Shown: positions 19,548 to 29,400 of the stretch, one piece after another
Position numbering within the stretch: the first letter of the stretch is position 1
Layout: each line of letters opens with the position of its first letter
NCBI RefSeq assembly: GCF_003258315.1
Contig: NZ_CP030032.1
Coordinates: 3,722,501 to 3,786,500 of the forward strand
Source: Bradymonas sediminis
GTDB taxonomy: Bacteria; Myxococcota_A; Bradymonadia; Bradymonadales; Bradymonadaceae
DNA length: 64,000 bases
Direction: 5' to 3'
Notes under the pieces: model-generated
Told to the model about the DNA's origin: nothing
Database searches by the model: none
What the model saw: the letters and a program-made list of their open reading frames with translations, nothing else
Made by a program: the position numbers and the translations under genes

Positions 19548-22169
19548 ATGTCTCCGAACCGCACCTCGGGCGCCGATAACTCGGCGCCCTCCGCAGATAC
19601 CTTCGTCGTCTTAAAATTCGGCGGCACCAGCGTCTCCACCCTCGAGCGCTGGCAGACCGTCGCCGAGATTCTGGAGGCCACGCTCGCCGAAAACAAACGC
19701 CCCTTCGTGGTTTGCTCGGCGCTCAGCGGCGTCTCGAACCAGCTCGAAGCGTTGGCCGCCCTGGCCCCAACCGGCGACTACGCCGAGCTTATCGACCAGA
19801 TTAAAGCCCGCCACCGCGCCCTGGCCGACGCCATGGCCGTCGACGCCGACGCAGCGCTCGGCGAGTATTTCGAAGAGATGGATCGCATGGCGCTGGGCGC
19901 TTCGCTGACCCGCGAGGTCAGCCCCAAACTCCACGCCCGCATCATGGCGCTCGGCGAGCTGATGTCGACGCGCCTGGGCGTGGCATATTTGCAGAGTCGT
20001 GGGGCGTCGATCACCTGGCGCGACGCCCGCACGATGCTCGTGGCCAGCGACGAGCCGCATATCAATATGCACCGCCACTATTTATCGGCCGCCTGCACAT
20101 GCACGCCCGACCCCGCGCTGCGCCAAGACCTCGCCAATGAACCCGCAAAAATCGTTTTAACTCAAGGGTTTATCGCACGCGACGCACAGGACGACACCGT
20201 CCTTTTGGGGCGCGGAGGCTCCGACACCTCGGCCGCGTATTTCGCCGCAAAGCTCGGCGCCGAGCGCCTCGAGATCTGGACCGACGTCCCGGGCATGTTC
20301 ACCTCAAACCCGCGCGATATCGCCTCGGCCCGCCTGCTCTACGAGCTCGACTATGACGAGGCCCAGGAGCTCGCCACCATGGGCGGAAAGGTCCTGCACC
20401 CGCGCTGCATCGCGCCGGTGCGCGAGCAGCAAATCCCGCTGCATATCCGCTGCACGCTGCGCCCCGAGCTCGAGGGCACGCGCATCTCGTCGGACACCCA
20501 GGACTTCGGCGCCCAGGTTAAATCGATCTCGCAGAAGCGCGGCGTCACGCTTATCTCGATGGACACGCTGGGAATGTGGCAGCAGGTCGGCTTTATGGCC
20601 GACGCCTTCGCCGTCTTTAAAAGTCACGGGTTCTCCATCGACCTGGTCGCGACCTCCCAGACCAACGTCACCGTCTCGCTCGACCCGATGGCCAACGCCC
20701 TGGAGGCGCAGAGCATCGAGCGGCTCCTGGCCGATCTCAACCAGGTCTGCGTGGCCCGCCAGATCGGCCCCTGCGCGGTGGTCAGCCTGGTCGGGCGAAA
20801 TATCCGCTCGATCCTCGACGAGCTCGGGCCGGCCTTTGAGGTCTTCGACGAGCAGTCGATTTATCTGCTCTCACAGGCGGCGAGCGACCTTAACCTCACG
20901 GTGGTGGTCGACGAAGACCAGGCCGAGCGCCTGGTGCGAAATCTGCACGCGCATCTTTTCAACCGCCGCCTCTCCGACGCGCTCTTCGGCCCGACCTGGA
21001 ACGAACTTTTTGCCGAAGAGCCCGAAGAAGCCAGCGCCTTCCCCATCTGGTGGCGCACCCGCCGCGCCGAACTCCTCGCCCTGGCCGACGACGCCCCGGC
21101 CTACGTGTATAGCGCCGAAAGCCTGGAGCAATCGGTGGCGGCGATTCAATCGCTCGACGCGGTCGACCGGATCTTCTACGCGATGAAGGCAAACCCCCAC
21201 CCCGATATTTTGCGGCTCTTCGAAAAAGCCGGCCTGGGCTTTGAGTGTGTGTCTCCCGGCGAGGTCGAGCGGGTGCGCGAACTCTTCCCGAAGATCGACG
21301 CGGCGCGCATCCTCTATACGCCCAACTTCGCCCCGCGCGCAGACTACGACTTCGGCTTTGCCCAGGCGGGCTATCTCACCCTCGACAATCTCTATCCGCT
21401 CGAGGCCTGGCCCGAGCTTTTTCGCGGGCGCGAGATCATCGTGCGCATCGATCCGGGCCGCGGCCGCGGGCACCACAAACATGTGCGCACGGCCGGGCCG
21501 CAGTCGAAATTCGGCGTGAGCCCCGACGAGATCGACCGCCTCATCGCGGCCGCCGACGCCGTCGACTGCACGGTCGTCGGGCTTCATACCCATGTCGGCA
21601 GCGGCATTCGAACGCCGGATACCTGGGCCGAAAACGCCCTCTTTTTGGCCTCCCTACGCGCCCATTTCCCCAAATTGCGCCTCCTCAATCTTGGCGGCGG
21701 CCTCGGCGTCCCCGAGCAAGCCGGCCAGGCGCCGCTGGACGTCGCGGCGGTCGGCGCCCTGCTCGGCCAGGTCAAAGCGGTGCATCCGGATCTGGAGCTC
21801 TGGCTGGAGCCCGGCCGCTTTATGGTCGCCCAGGCCGGCGTCCTTTTGGCGCGCGTCACCCAGACCAAACAAAAGGGCGACATCCAATATATCGGCATCG
21901 AGACCGGCATGAACTCGCTGATTCGCCCGGCCCTCTATGGCGCGCATCACGAGATTCTTAACCTCACGCGCCTCAACGAGCCGGCGGTGCAGACCGCCGA
22001 GGTGGTCGGGCCGATCTGCGAAACCGGCGATGTGCTCGGCCACGCCCGTCGCCTGCCGAAGACCGTGGAGGGCGACCTCATCCTCATCAACACGGTCGGC
22101 GCTTATGGCCACGCGATGAGCTCAAATTATAATTTACGGGCGCCCGCGCGCGAAATTTTCATGCAATAA
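19548..22169 (+). CDS. Bifunctional aspartate kinase / diaminopimelate decarboxylase
   Basis: An 873-residue fusion of the first and last enzymes of the lysine branch. The N-terminal aspartate kinase (about residues 20-300) has KFGGTSV and LGRGGSDTSA, and is followed by ACT domains (about 310-460) that would bind a feedback effector. The C-terminal half (about 490-873) is a PLP-dependent diaminopimelate decarboxylase: the PLP Lys lies in FYAMKANPHP near residue 545, with HTHVGSG, LEPGRF and the active-site GPICETGD near residue 822. The arrangement is known from Xanthomonas-type bifunctional enzymes. I start at ATG 19548; the frame is open further upstream but overlaps the pseudokinase gene. 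A single ACT-controlled polypeptide could couple entry to and exit from lysine synthesis. Confidence 0.95.
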   Translation: MSPNRTSGADNSAPSADTFVVLKFGGTSVSTLERWQTVAEILEATLAENKRPFVVCSALSGVSNQLEALAALAPTGDYAELIDQIKARHRALADAMAVDADAALGEYFEEMDRMALGASLTREVSPKLHARIMALGELMSTRLGVAYLQSRGASITWRDARTMLVASDEPHINMHRHYLSAACTCTPDPALRQDLANEPAKIVLTQGFIARDAQDDTVLLGRGGSDTSAAYFAAKLGAERLEIWTDVPGMFTSNPRDIASARLLYELDYDEAQELATMGGKVLHPRCIAPVREQQIPLHIRCTLRPELEGTRISSDTQDFGAQVKSISQKRGVTLISMDTLGMWQQVGFMADAFAVFKSHGFSIDLVATSQTNVTVSLDPMANALEAQSIERLLADLNQVCVARQIGPCAVVSLVGRNIRSILDELGPAFEVFDEQSIYLLSQAASDLNLTVVVDEDQAERLVRNLHAHLFNRRLSDALFGPTWNELFAEEPEEASAFPIWWRTRRAELLALADDAPAYVYSAESLEQSVAAIQSLDAVDRIFYAMKANPHPDILRLFEKAGLGFECVSPGEVERVRELFPKIDAARILYTPNFAPRADYDFGFAQAGYLTLDNLYPLEAWPELFRGREIIVRIDPGRGRGHHKHVRTAGPQSKFGVSPDEIDRLIAAADAVDCTVVGLHTHVGSGIRTPDTWAENALFLASLRAHFPKLRLLNLGGGLGVPEQAGQAPLDVAAVGALLGQVKAVHPDLELWLEPGRFMVAQAGVLLARVTQTKQKGDIQYIGIETGMNSLIRPALYGAHHEILNLTRLNEPAVQTAEVVGPICETGDVLGHARRLPKTVEGDLILINTVGAYGHAMSSNYNLRAPAREIFMQ

Positions 22170-22366
22170 TTCCCGGCGTATCCATACCCGTGCTTGACCG
22201 TCAGAATCCCGGTGCCTTAATGTGCGCCGACAGTGAGCATTGACCAAAACATCCTTGTGATTAGGGGCGGCACCGACCAGCGAGAAGCCCGGGAAAGCCG
22301 GCCCTCTCAGGCGCGCGCCCCAGACATAGACTTCACCCTCCTCCACCAGTGATCGAAGCCGCCGTT

Positions 22367-23608
22367 ATGAATATCAAACATCGTCTTACTATCCTGCATT
22401 TTCTCCAATTCTTTATCTGGGGTGCCTGGCTGATCTCGGCGGGCGGTTATATGTTCGTCACCCTCGGATTTGAGGGCGTTCAGATCGGCGCGGTCTACGC
22501 GGCGATGGGCATCACCTCGCTCTTTATGCCCGGGCTCACCGGCATCATCGCCGACCGCTGGGTCAACGCGGAGCGAGTCCTGGGCGCCTGCCATCTTATC
22601 GGCGCGGCCGCGCTGGTCGGGGCCTCGATGGTCACCGAATACTCGATCTTCTACACGCTGATGTTCATCCACCTGATGGCGTTTATGCCCACCATCGCGC
22701 TGAGCAACGCGGTCTCCTATAGCTTGCTCGAAAAGGCAGGCCTCGACGTGACCGAGGCGTTCCCGCCGATTCGCGTGTGGGGCACCGTCGGCTTTATCCT
22801 GGCGATGTGGTCGGTGGACTTCATGGGCTGGACCAAGAGCCCGAACCAATTCCTGATCGCGGCGGGCGCGGCGGCTCTATTGGGCCTGTACTCCTTCCTC
22901 TTGCCCCAGACCAAACCGGTTGGCGTCGACGCCAGCAAGGGCTGGGTCACGGCGATGGGCCTGGACGCCTTCGTGCTCTTTAAAGAGAAGCGCATGGCGG
23001 TCTTCTTCATCTTCTCGATGCTCTTGGGCGCCGCCCTGCAGATCACCAACGCCTTCGGCGGCCCGTTCCTCGACAGCTTCAGCACGGTCTACCCGGACTC
23101 CTTCGGCGTCCAGCACCCGAACCTCTTGCTGTCCATCTCGCAGATCTCGGAGACCCTCTTCATCCTGACCATCCCCTTCTTCCTAAAACGCTTCGGCATC
23201 AAGAAGATCATGGTCATGAGCATGCTCGCCTGGGTCGCGCGCTTCGCCCTGTTCGGCATCGGCGACCCCGCCGGCGGCCTGGTCTTCCTCATCCTGTCGA
23301 TGGTCGTCTACGGCATGGCGTTCGACTTCTTCAATATCTCCGGCTCCATCTTCATCGAGCAGGAAGCCGACCCCAAGATGCGCGCCAGCGCCCAGGGTCT
23401 GTTCATGATCATGACCAACGGCTTCGGCGCGCTCATCGGCGGCGTCGCCAGTGGTTGGGTCGTCGACCTCTACACCACCGACGGCGTCAGCGACTGGTCA
23501 ACCATCTGGTTCGTCTTCGCCGGCTACGCCCTGCTCCTGGCCATCGTCTTCCCGTTTGTGTTCCATTATAAGCATAAGCCTGAGGAGTTGGCCGACGTCG
23601 CCCACTGA
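22367..23608 (+). CDS. MFS transporter of the nucleoside:H+ symporter family (NupG-like)
   Basis: A 413-residue inner-membrane carrier with about 12 hydrophobic segments. The start (HRLTILHFLQFFIWGAWLISAGGYM), the PGLTGIIADRW loop and the FPPIRVWGTVGFILAMW segment match the NupG/XapB family, which imports nucleosides with protons. Substrate range cannot be read. I use ATG 22367; a GTG six codons upstream (22349) is possible, and neither has a strong ribosome site. It is a single gene followed by a hairpin terminator; the upstream gap of about 200 bp shows no clear signal. Confidence 0.85.
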   Translation: MNIKHRLTILHFLQFFIWGAWLISAGGYMFVTLGFEGVQIGAVYAAMGITSLFMPGLTGIIADRWVNAERVLGACHLIGAAALVGASMVTEYSIFYTLMFIHLMAFMPTIALSNAVSYSLLEKAGLDVTEAFPPIRVWGTVGFILAMWSVDFMGWTKSPNQFLIAAGAAALLGLYSFLLPQTKPVGVDASKGWVTAMGLDAFVLFKEKRMAVFFIFSMLLGAALQITNAFGGPFLDSFSTVYPDSFGVQHPNLLLSISQISETLFILTIPFFLKRFGIKKIMVMSMLAWVARFALFGIGDPAGGLVFLILSMVVYGMAFDFFNISGSIFIEQEADPKMRASAQGLFMIMTNGFGALIGGVASGWVVDLYTTDGVSDWSTIWFVFAGYALLLAIVFPFVFHYKHKPEELADVAH

Positions 23609-23621
23609 TGATGTTTCATGG

Positions 23622-23648
23622 AAACCCCGGCGCATGTCGGGGTTTTTC
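23622..23648 (+). terminator. Terminator after the MFS transporter
   Basis: AACCCCG and CGGGGTT arms flank a short loop and are followed by TTTTT, about 15 bp past the stop at 23608. Confidence 0.85.
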
Positions 23649-23685
23649 GTGTGCATAATTATCGGGTGATGAACGCTACCCGGGG

Positions 23686-23887
23686 GCTATCCGCGGGCTA
23701 CTAGCTTGATGGCGGTTTGTGCGGTTCGGGGCGTGCGCCGATGGATGTTTGTGATGATCCGCGACGCTATCCGCGGGCTACTAGCTTGATGGCGGTTTGT
23801 GCGGTTCGGGGCGTGCGCCGATGGATGTTTGTGATGATCCGCGACGCTATCCGCGGGCTACTAGCTTGATGGCGGTTTGTGCGGTTC
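23686..23887. repeat. 80-bp direct tandem repeat, 2.5 copies
   Basis: The unit beginning GCTATCCGCGGGCTACTAGC starts at 23686, 23766 and 23846. The first two copies are 80 bp long and appear identical; the third breaks off after about 42 bp. There is no open frame with coding character across it. Confidence 0.95.
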
Positions 23888-23933
23888 TCGACGAGTTTTG
23901 ATTTGCGTAGGTTTTCGCGCTTTCGTGGATTCA

Positions 23934-24073
23934 CCCCCGGCTACAAAGGTGTGGCTACGCTTCGCTTCGCCACACGTCGCTTCGCTCATTAACGGCATCG
24001 AAATGGAAGCCGTTATTGGGCGGAGGCGTAGCCGGAGCGTCGTCCCGCGTAGCGGGACCTCTGCAGCCGGGGG
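23934..24073. mobile_element. Cloverleaf-like structured element with terminal inverted repeats (MITE/REP-like)
   Basis: The 17-bp ends CCCCCGGCTACAAAGGT (23934-23950) and, on the opposite strand, CCCCCGGCTGCAGAGGT (24057-24073) are inverted copies with two differences. Inside are three hairpins: GTGTGGC/GCCACAC (23949-23975), TAACGGC/GCCGTTA (23990-24015) and GTCCCGC/GCGGGAC (24042-24058). There is no coding capacity. The plan recurs at 61369-61461. Mobility is inferred from structure only. Confidence 0.6.
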
Positions 24074-24151
24074 GGGAGTCTCCCAAAAAGCAATCGCTAC
24101 TAATAAATCATAGACACATCGAAAATCCCGCACCCATCGCAAACCGAGGCC

Positions 24152-24256
24152 CCCCGGATGGCGCCACGAATCATCCAAAACACATGCCCCGGATGGCGCC
24201 ACGAAGCACCCAAAACACACGCCCCGGATGACGCCACCAAACACCCAAAACACACC
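24152..24256. repeat. 35-bp tandem repeat, three copies, directly before hutF
   Basis: Units starting CCCCGGATG at 24152, 24187 and 24222 share about 30 of 35 positions and end in CCAAAACACA. The last unit finishes 12 bp before the hutF ATG, so the array occupies the leader and probably the promoter region. Confidence 0.9.
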
Positions 24257-24268
24257 CACCATTCACCC

Positions 24269-25651
24269 ATGAAAACCCTCTACGCCGCCCGCTATCTCCT
24301 CGACGACTCCCAACCGACCGCCGCCTGGATCGAAAACGGCCACCTCGCCGTCGATGACGCGAAAATCCTCGGCGTTTTTGGCCCCGAAGCGCCTCAACAA
24401 CCCGAGTTCAATGATTTTACGCGTGTCGACCTGGGCAATGTAGCGGTGGTGCCGGGGCTTGTGAACGCGCATAGCCATGCGTTTCAGCGCGGGATTCGCG
24501 GGAAGACCGAGTATCTGGTGCCCGGGCGCGAGGCCGAGGATTTTTGGACCTGGCGCCAGGCGATGTACGCGGCGGCGCTGGGGTACGAGGCTGACAAGGT
24601 GCAGCAGGTATCAAAGCTCGCGTTTATGGAGATGGCCTTGAGCGGCATCTCCACCGTGGGCGAGTTTCATTATCTGCATCACCAACCCGATGGGCAGCCT
24701 TACGCCGACCCCAACGAGCTCGCCAATCGCGTGATCGCCGCGGCCAAAGAAGTCGGCATTCGCATCGCGCTGCTGCGCGTGGGCTACAATCGCGCGGGCT
24801 TTGGCCGCGCGGCCGAAGACGAGCAGCGCCGCTTCGTCGAAGACGACGTCGACACCTACCTGGCGCGGCTCGGCGACCTGCGAACCCGCTGGCAGGACGA
24901 CCCGCTGGTGACCGTGGGGCTCGCGCCGCATAGCATCCGCGCGGTGCCCGAAAATTGGCTGCGCGCCATGGGCGAATATGCCGCCGCCGAGGACCTCGCG
25001 CTCCACATCCATGCCTGCGAGCAGCGCCGTGAGATCGACGAAAGCCTCGCCGAATACGGCCGCGCGCCCATCGCCGCACTGGCCGAAATGGGCCTGCTCA
25101 GCGAGCGCCTGAGCATCGTGCATGGCACCCACCTGGCCGACGCCGAATACGATCTTCTGGCCGACGCGCGCCCCAGCATCGTGGCGTGTCCGACGACCGA
25201 GCGAAACCTCGGAGACGGATTCTTACCCGCTAAAAAGCTCGTCGAGCGCGGCGTGCCGATCTGCCTGGGCAGCGATAGCCACACCAATATCGACCTGTGG
25301 GAAGAGATGCGCCTGGTCGAATATCACGAGCGGCTGCGCTACGAAAAACGCAACGTCCTCGCCTCGGCCAAGACGCCCCGCACGGCGGACGTCCTATGGC
25401 CGATGGGCGCCCAAAACGGCGCGCGCGCCCTGCGCATCCCGGCGGGAACATTCGCCCCCGGCAACCACGCGGACTTCGTCGCGGTCGACCTCGAGCATAT
25501 CACCCTGCTCGGGTCGGACGCCGACAGCCTGCTCCCCAATATGATTTTGTCGATGACGCCCGGCGCGGTGCGCGACGTCTTTGTGGGCGGCGAGAAGATC
25601 GTGGAAGGCGGACGCCTTACTCGCCTTCCTTCTCGCGGAAAAACAATTTAA
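24269..25651 (+). CDS. hutF: Formimidoylglutamate deiminase (HutF-type amidohydrolase)
   Basis: Probably deiminates N-formimidoyl-L-glutamate to N-formylglutamate and ammonia in the five-step histidine degradation route. The 460-residue amidohydrolase has the metal site NAHSHAF, HIHACEQ, IVHGTH and GSDSH, and HutF-specific context: FWTWRQAMY, GEFHYLHHQPDG and TTERNLGDG. No other hut gene is in the window, so the pathway assignment rests on sequence. The ATG at 24269 follows the 35-bp repeat array and has no clear ribosome site. The frame continues upstream through the repeats, but that part has no family match. Its 3' end overlaps the convergent PEGA gene by 35 bp. Confidence 0.85.
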   Translation: MKTLYAARYLLDDSQPTAAWIENGHLAVDDAKILGVFGPEAPQQPEFNDFTRVDLGNVAVVPGLVNAHSHAFQRGIRGKTEYLVPGREAEDFWTWRQAMYAAALGYEADKVQQVSKLAFMEMALSGISTVGEFHYLHHQPDGQPYADPNELANRVIAAAKEVGIRIALLRVGYNRAGFGRAAEDEQRRFVEDDVDTYLARLGDLRTRWQDDPLVTVGLAPHSIRAVPENWLRAMGEYAAAEDLALHIHACEQRREIDESLAEYGRAPIAALAEMGLLSERLSIVHGTHLADAEYDLLADARPSIVACPTTERNLGDGFLPAKKLVERGVPICLGSDSHTNIDLWEEMRLVEYHERLRYEKRNVLASAKTPRTADVLWPMGAQNGARALRIPAGTFAPGNHADFVAVDLEHITLLGSDADSLLPNMILSMTPGAVRDVFVGGEKIVEGGRLTRLPSRGKTI

Positions 25652-26264
25652 TTCGCGAGCCCTTGCGCACACGCACGACCTTGCGCTCCGAGTCATTGCC
25701 GCTGTCAAAGCGCACCGCCACCTCGTGGCGTCCCGGCTCGACCTCGACCGTGCCCGGCGAGGCTTCGCCGCTGTCTTTGCCGTCCACCAAGATTTTCCCG
25801 CCGGGCTTTGAATATACCGTCACGCGGCCCATCTCGTTGTTGCCCTCGTCGGCCTTCGGGGGCGGCGTGGGCGCGGCCGTCGGGCGCGGCGCGGCGGCCA
25901 CCGCTTTGGTGCCGTTAAAGCCGGTCAGATCCACCATCAAATAGCGGGTCTCATAGGCCTTCAAATAGATGCTATAGGTCTTGAGATTCCCGTCGAAGGA
26001 AACCTCCACGCGGTAGGGGCCGCCGGCCGGCAGCACCATGCCCGGCTCCTCCGACTCCCCGGCGTACTCGGGGTACGCCAGGCCGTTGACCGTGACCTTG
26101 GCCTTGCCGAAATTCGCCACGACCACCAGCACGGCCGGGTCGTATTTCTTCACGCGCTGCTGGTTCGTCCCGCGTCGGCCCTGCGACTGCGCGGCGACCG
26201 GCGTCCCCATCAGGAGTACGCTGGCGCTCAATAAAAATAATCCAATTATCCGCGTCATTTTCAT
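25617..26264 (-). CDS. Exported protein with C-terminal PEGA-like domain
   Basis: A 215-residue secreted protein. The signal peptide (residues 1-25) ends at VAAQ. A beta-rich domain with VTVNGLAYPEY follows, then an Ala/Pro linker (about 125-140), then a PEGA-like surface-layer domain (GRVTVYSKPGGKILVDGKDSGEASPGTVEVEPGRHEV, in part). PEGA domains are small beta-sandwiches often found in extracellular or kinase-associated proteins; the ligand is unknown. I start at ATG 26264 with AAGGA seven bases upstream, rather than ATG 26372. It converges on hutF with overlapping 3' ends. Confidence 0.75.
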   Translation of the reverse strand: MKMTRIIGLFLLSASVLLMGTPVAAQSQGRRGTNQQRVKKYDPAVLVVVANFGKAKVTVNGLAYPEYAGESEEPGMVLPAGGPYRVEVSFDGNLKTYSIYLKAYETRYLMVDLTGFNGTKAVAAAPRPTAAPTPPPKADEGNNEMGRVTVYSKPGGKILVDGKDSGEASPGTVEVEPGRHEVAVRFDSGNDSERKVVRVRKGSRIKLFFREKEGE

Positions 26265-26424
26265 AATCTCGTCCTTAGCATCCCCGACACGCCCAAACAA
26301 CATCCGCGGCGCGCGGCGTTCAATCATAGCATCATAGGACGCCCGGATTATTCCTTGCAACATATGGCGCATCCAGCCACTTCGATACCGCCTCCGCTCT
26401 GTGATTTCAACATGACGCGCCCTC

Positions 26425-29400
26425 CTAAACCAACGCGGGCACCACGACCTTCGAGCGATTTGGCAGCTCGCGCGTCACGACGATCTGGTGGGCAATCTTA
26501 TCTTTGAGCGCCTCGACGTGGCTGATGACCACCACCGTTCGCCCAATACTCGCGTGCAGATGTTGCAAGGTCTCCATCGCCTGCTGCAGGGATTCGCGGT
26601 CCAGCGTGCCGAAACCCTCGTCCAAAAAGAGCGTCTCCATCGGCACCCGAATCCGCTGCTGGTCGGCCAGCGCCAGCGCGAGCGCCAGCGAGACCAAAAA
26701 CGTCTCGCCGCCCGACAGGCTGCTCAACGAACGACGCTGGTCGGCGTTCTCCTTATCAATAATCTCGAAATCAAGCGTCGGCAGATTCCCCTTTCCAAGC
26801 TGCGTGTCGAGCACATAGCGCGGTCGCAACCGCTGCAAATGCAGATTGGCGCGCGCGACAATCCGGCCCAGGTGCAAGGCCTGGGCAAATTCCTTAAATT
26901 TGTCGCCAGTCGACGTACCGATCAGCTCATTGAGCTCCTTCCAACCGTCATAGCGCAACTTCTGAGCATCGCGCTGCTCTCGATATTTGCCCAACTCAGC
27001 CAATTGCTTCGCGATGCCCTCCACGATCACATCCAAGCGGCCGACGGCGGTATTTTTGTCGCGCACCGCCTCCTTTAGCTGCTGGTGGACCTGCTCCAAA
27101 ACCTCGACCGAATAGAGCGATGCCTCAAAATCCTCGGGGCATTTGGCCTGGTGCGCCTCTTGCTCGCTGGCGACGCGTTCGACGTCCCTCTGGGCGTCAC
27201 GCAGCCGACGCCGAATCCCGTCATATAGCTCCTTGAGCGCCCGGTACTCCTCATCGGCGAGCAGCGCGTCCTGGACCGCGTCGATCGTGGAGAGGGCCGG
27301 ATTATTCGCCGCAATTTCCTCAATAATTTCATCGAGTTCGGACTGCGTCTCGCCCAACTTCTCGGCGATCGCCTTGAGCGCATCTTGGGTATTTGCGTGC
27401 GCGCTCTGCGCATTCTCGACCGCGATCGCGACCTGCTGGCGAGCCTCAGCCCGCCGGGCGTGAAGCGCCCGCGCGGCTTTGATCATGTCTTCATGAAACG
27501 CCTCAACCTCGGCGGGCTTTTTGCCATCAAAGGGCGCGAGGTGTTCGGCGAGGGCCTTGTCGGCGGCCTCGAGCTTGAGGCGATATGCCTGCAGTTCGGC
27601 CTGCCTTTCCTTAAGCTGCTCCTGGGCGTTTTTAAGGTCGCCCTGATATTGATGCAGGCTCTTTTCAGCCTCGCGGGTCTCTTCTTTGACGCGCTCAAGC
27701 GCCGCCTGATTTTTATCCCAGGCGTCGCGCCGGGCGGTGGCCGTCTCAAAACCGGCGTCGAAAAGATAGCGCCCCTCGGCATCCTGCCCGATATCGACGC
27801 CAATCTGCGCGAATAACTCGCAGCAATTTTGGCGAAGCGTTTCGGTCTGAGCTTCGGTGCTTTGGATCGCGTCGACGACCGACGCGAGGCGCTCGCGCGC
27901 CAACTCCAGCTCCTTCTGCGCGTCGCGTTGCTCCTGCTCAAAGCCCTTCAGCGTCTTGTCGAGCGCGTCGAAGGATAGCTTCGCGGCCGCGAGGTCATTC
28001 TCCGCGTCGTCGAGCTTGTCTTTCTTCGCCTCTAATTGCTCGCGCTTTAGCCGCAGCGCGCTCATGAGGGCCTCATATTCGCTCTCGAATTGCGCGAATT
28101 CCAGGTGCGAGATCCGCGGCTCCAGCCCCGCGTCAGCCTCGATTTGCGCGATCACCGCGTCGAGCTTTGTGATCTCCTCGACCGTCATATTCAGGCGGGT
28201 CTGCGCCTCGGTGACGCTCGGCACAAGCGTGTCTTTTCTCTCTTTCAGCGATTTTTCTTGTTTGGCGAGCGCTTCGCCGCGCTCGACGAGGCTCGCGCGC
28301 GCCGCGTTGAGGCGCGCCTGTTCGGCCAGATCGGCCGACTCCTGCTCGCTCGCCCAATCTTCGCCATGGCCCGATTTTTTGGGGTGTTCAAGGCTCCCGC
28401 AGACCGGGCAATCCTGGCCATGCTCAAGATTTTGGCGCAGCTCGTTGGCCAATAGGCTGCGGCCAATCGCGGTCAGCGCGGCGGCGTTCTCGGCGAGCTC
28501 TTCGTCATTCTCGGCGCGCTGGGCGCCGAGCGTTGCAAGTTCAGCATCTATCCCAGAAATGCCTTTCATTTCGGACTGATAGAAGTCCTCGAAGGAATCA
28601 CGCATCGTCCTTTTCTTGCGCCGCTCATCCACCTTATCGAGCAGCGCCTCGAGCGCGACTTGGCGTTTCTCCAGGCGGCGGTCTTCGGCCAGAATCTCAT
28701 CGCGGCGCATGCGCGCGTCATCGGCGTCGCCGAGCAGATTCTCGAGCACTTGATGCGCGTCGTCTACCGCCTTCCGAAGAGGCTCCGCCTTCGATTTTTG
28801 GGCGGCAACCTTGGCATCGAGCGACTCCAACGCCGCGGACTTCGTCTCGACCAATCCGCGAAACTCATCCTGCTTTTGGCGCTCGCTGGCGGCCTGCGCG
28901 CGCTTGTCATTCAGCCGGTCATAACCGGCCTGAAGGTGCGGCAATTTCTCGGCGATAATCGCGTGCTCGGCGGTCTTCTCGATCTCGTCGGCGAGCTGCT
29001 TTTGCTTTTGCTGAGCGCCCTCAAAGGCTTGTGTGGCCTGGTCGAAGAGCGCTTTAACCTCGACGCGTTTGGCCTCACATGCCTGCACTTTCTCGGCCGC
29101 CCGCTCGACATCGGCCTTCGCGGTTTCCTGGGCCGTCTGCGCATTTTTGGCCGCCGCCAGCTTCGGCTTTTGTGCCTCAAACGCGGCCTCGGCGGCCTGA
29201 AGATTCTGCTGGGCCGTGGCCTCGGCCGCCTGGGCCGCCTCAAGCTCAACTTTGCTGTTCTGAACCGCCTCTAAAAGCGTCGGCAGCTTGGCTTGATTGA
29301 GCGATTGCTCCTTATTGAGGCGCGCCAACTCAAGAATCGCGTCGCGCGCCGGGCTGGCCTGGTCGTGCAATTCAACCCGCGCCATCTCGTCGGCGCGCGC

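Noticed and set aside
23686-24256. CRISPR array
   Set aside because: The 80-bp and 35-bp repeats are contiguous without variable spacers, and no cas gene is near.
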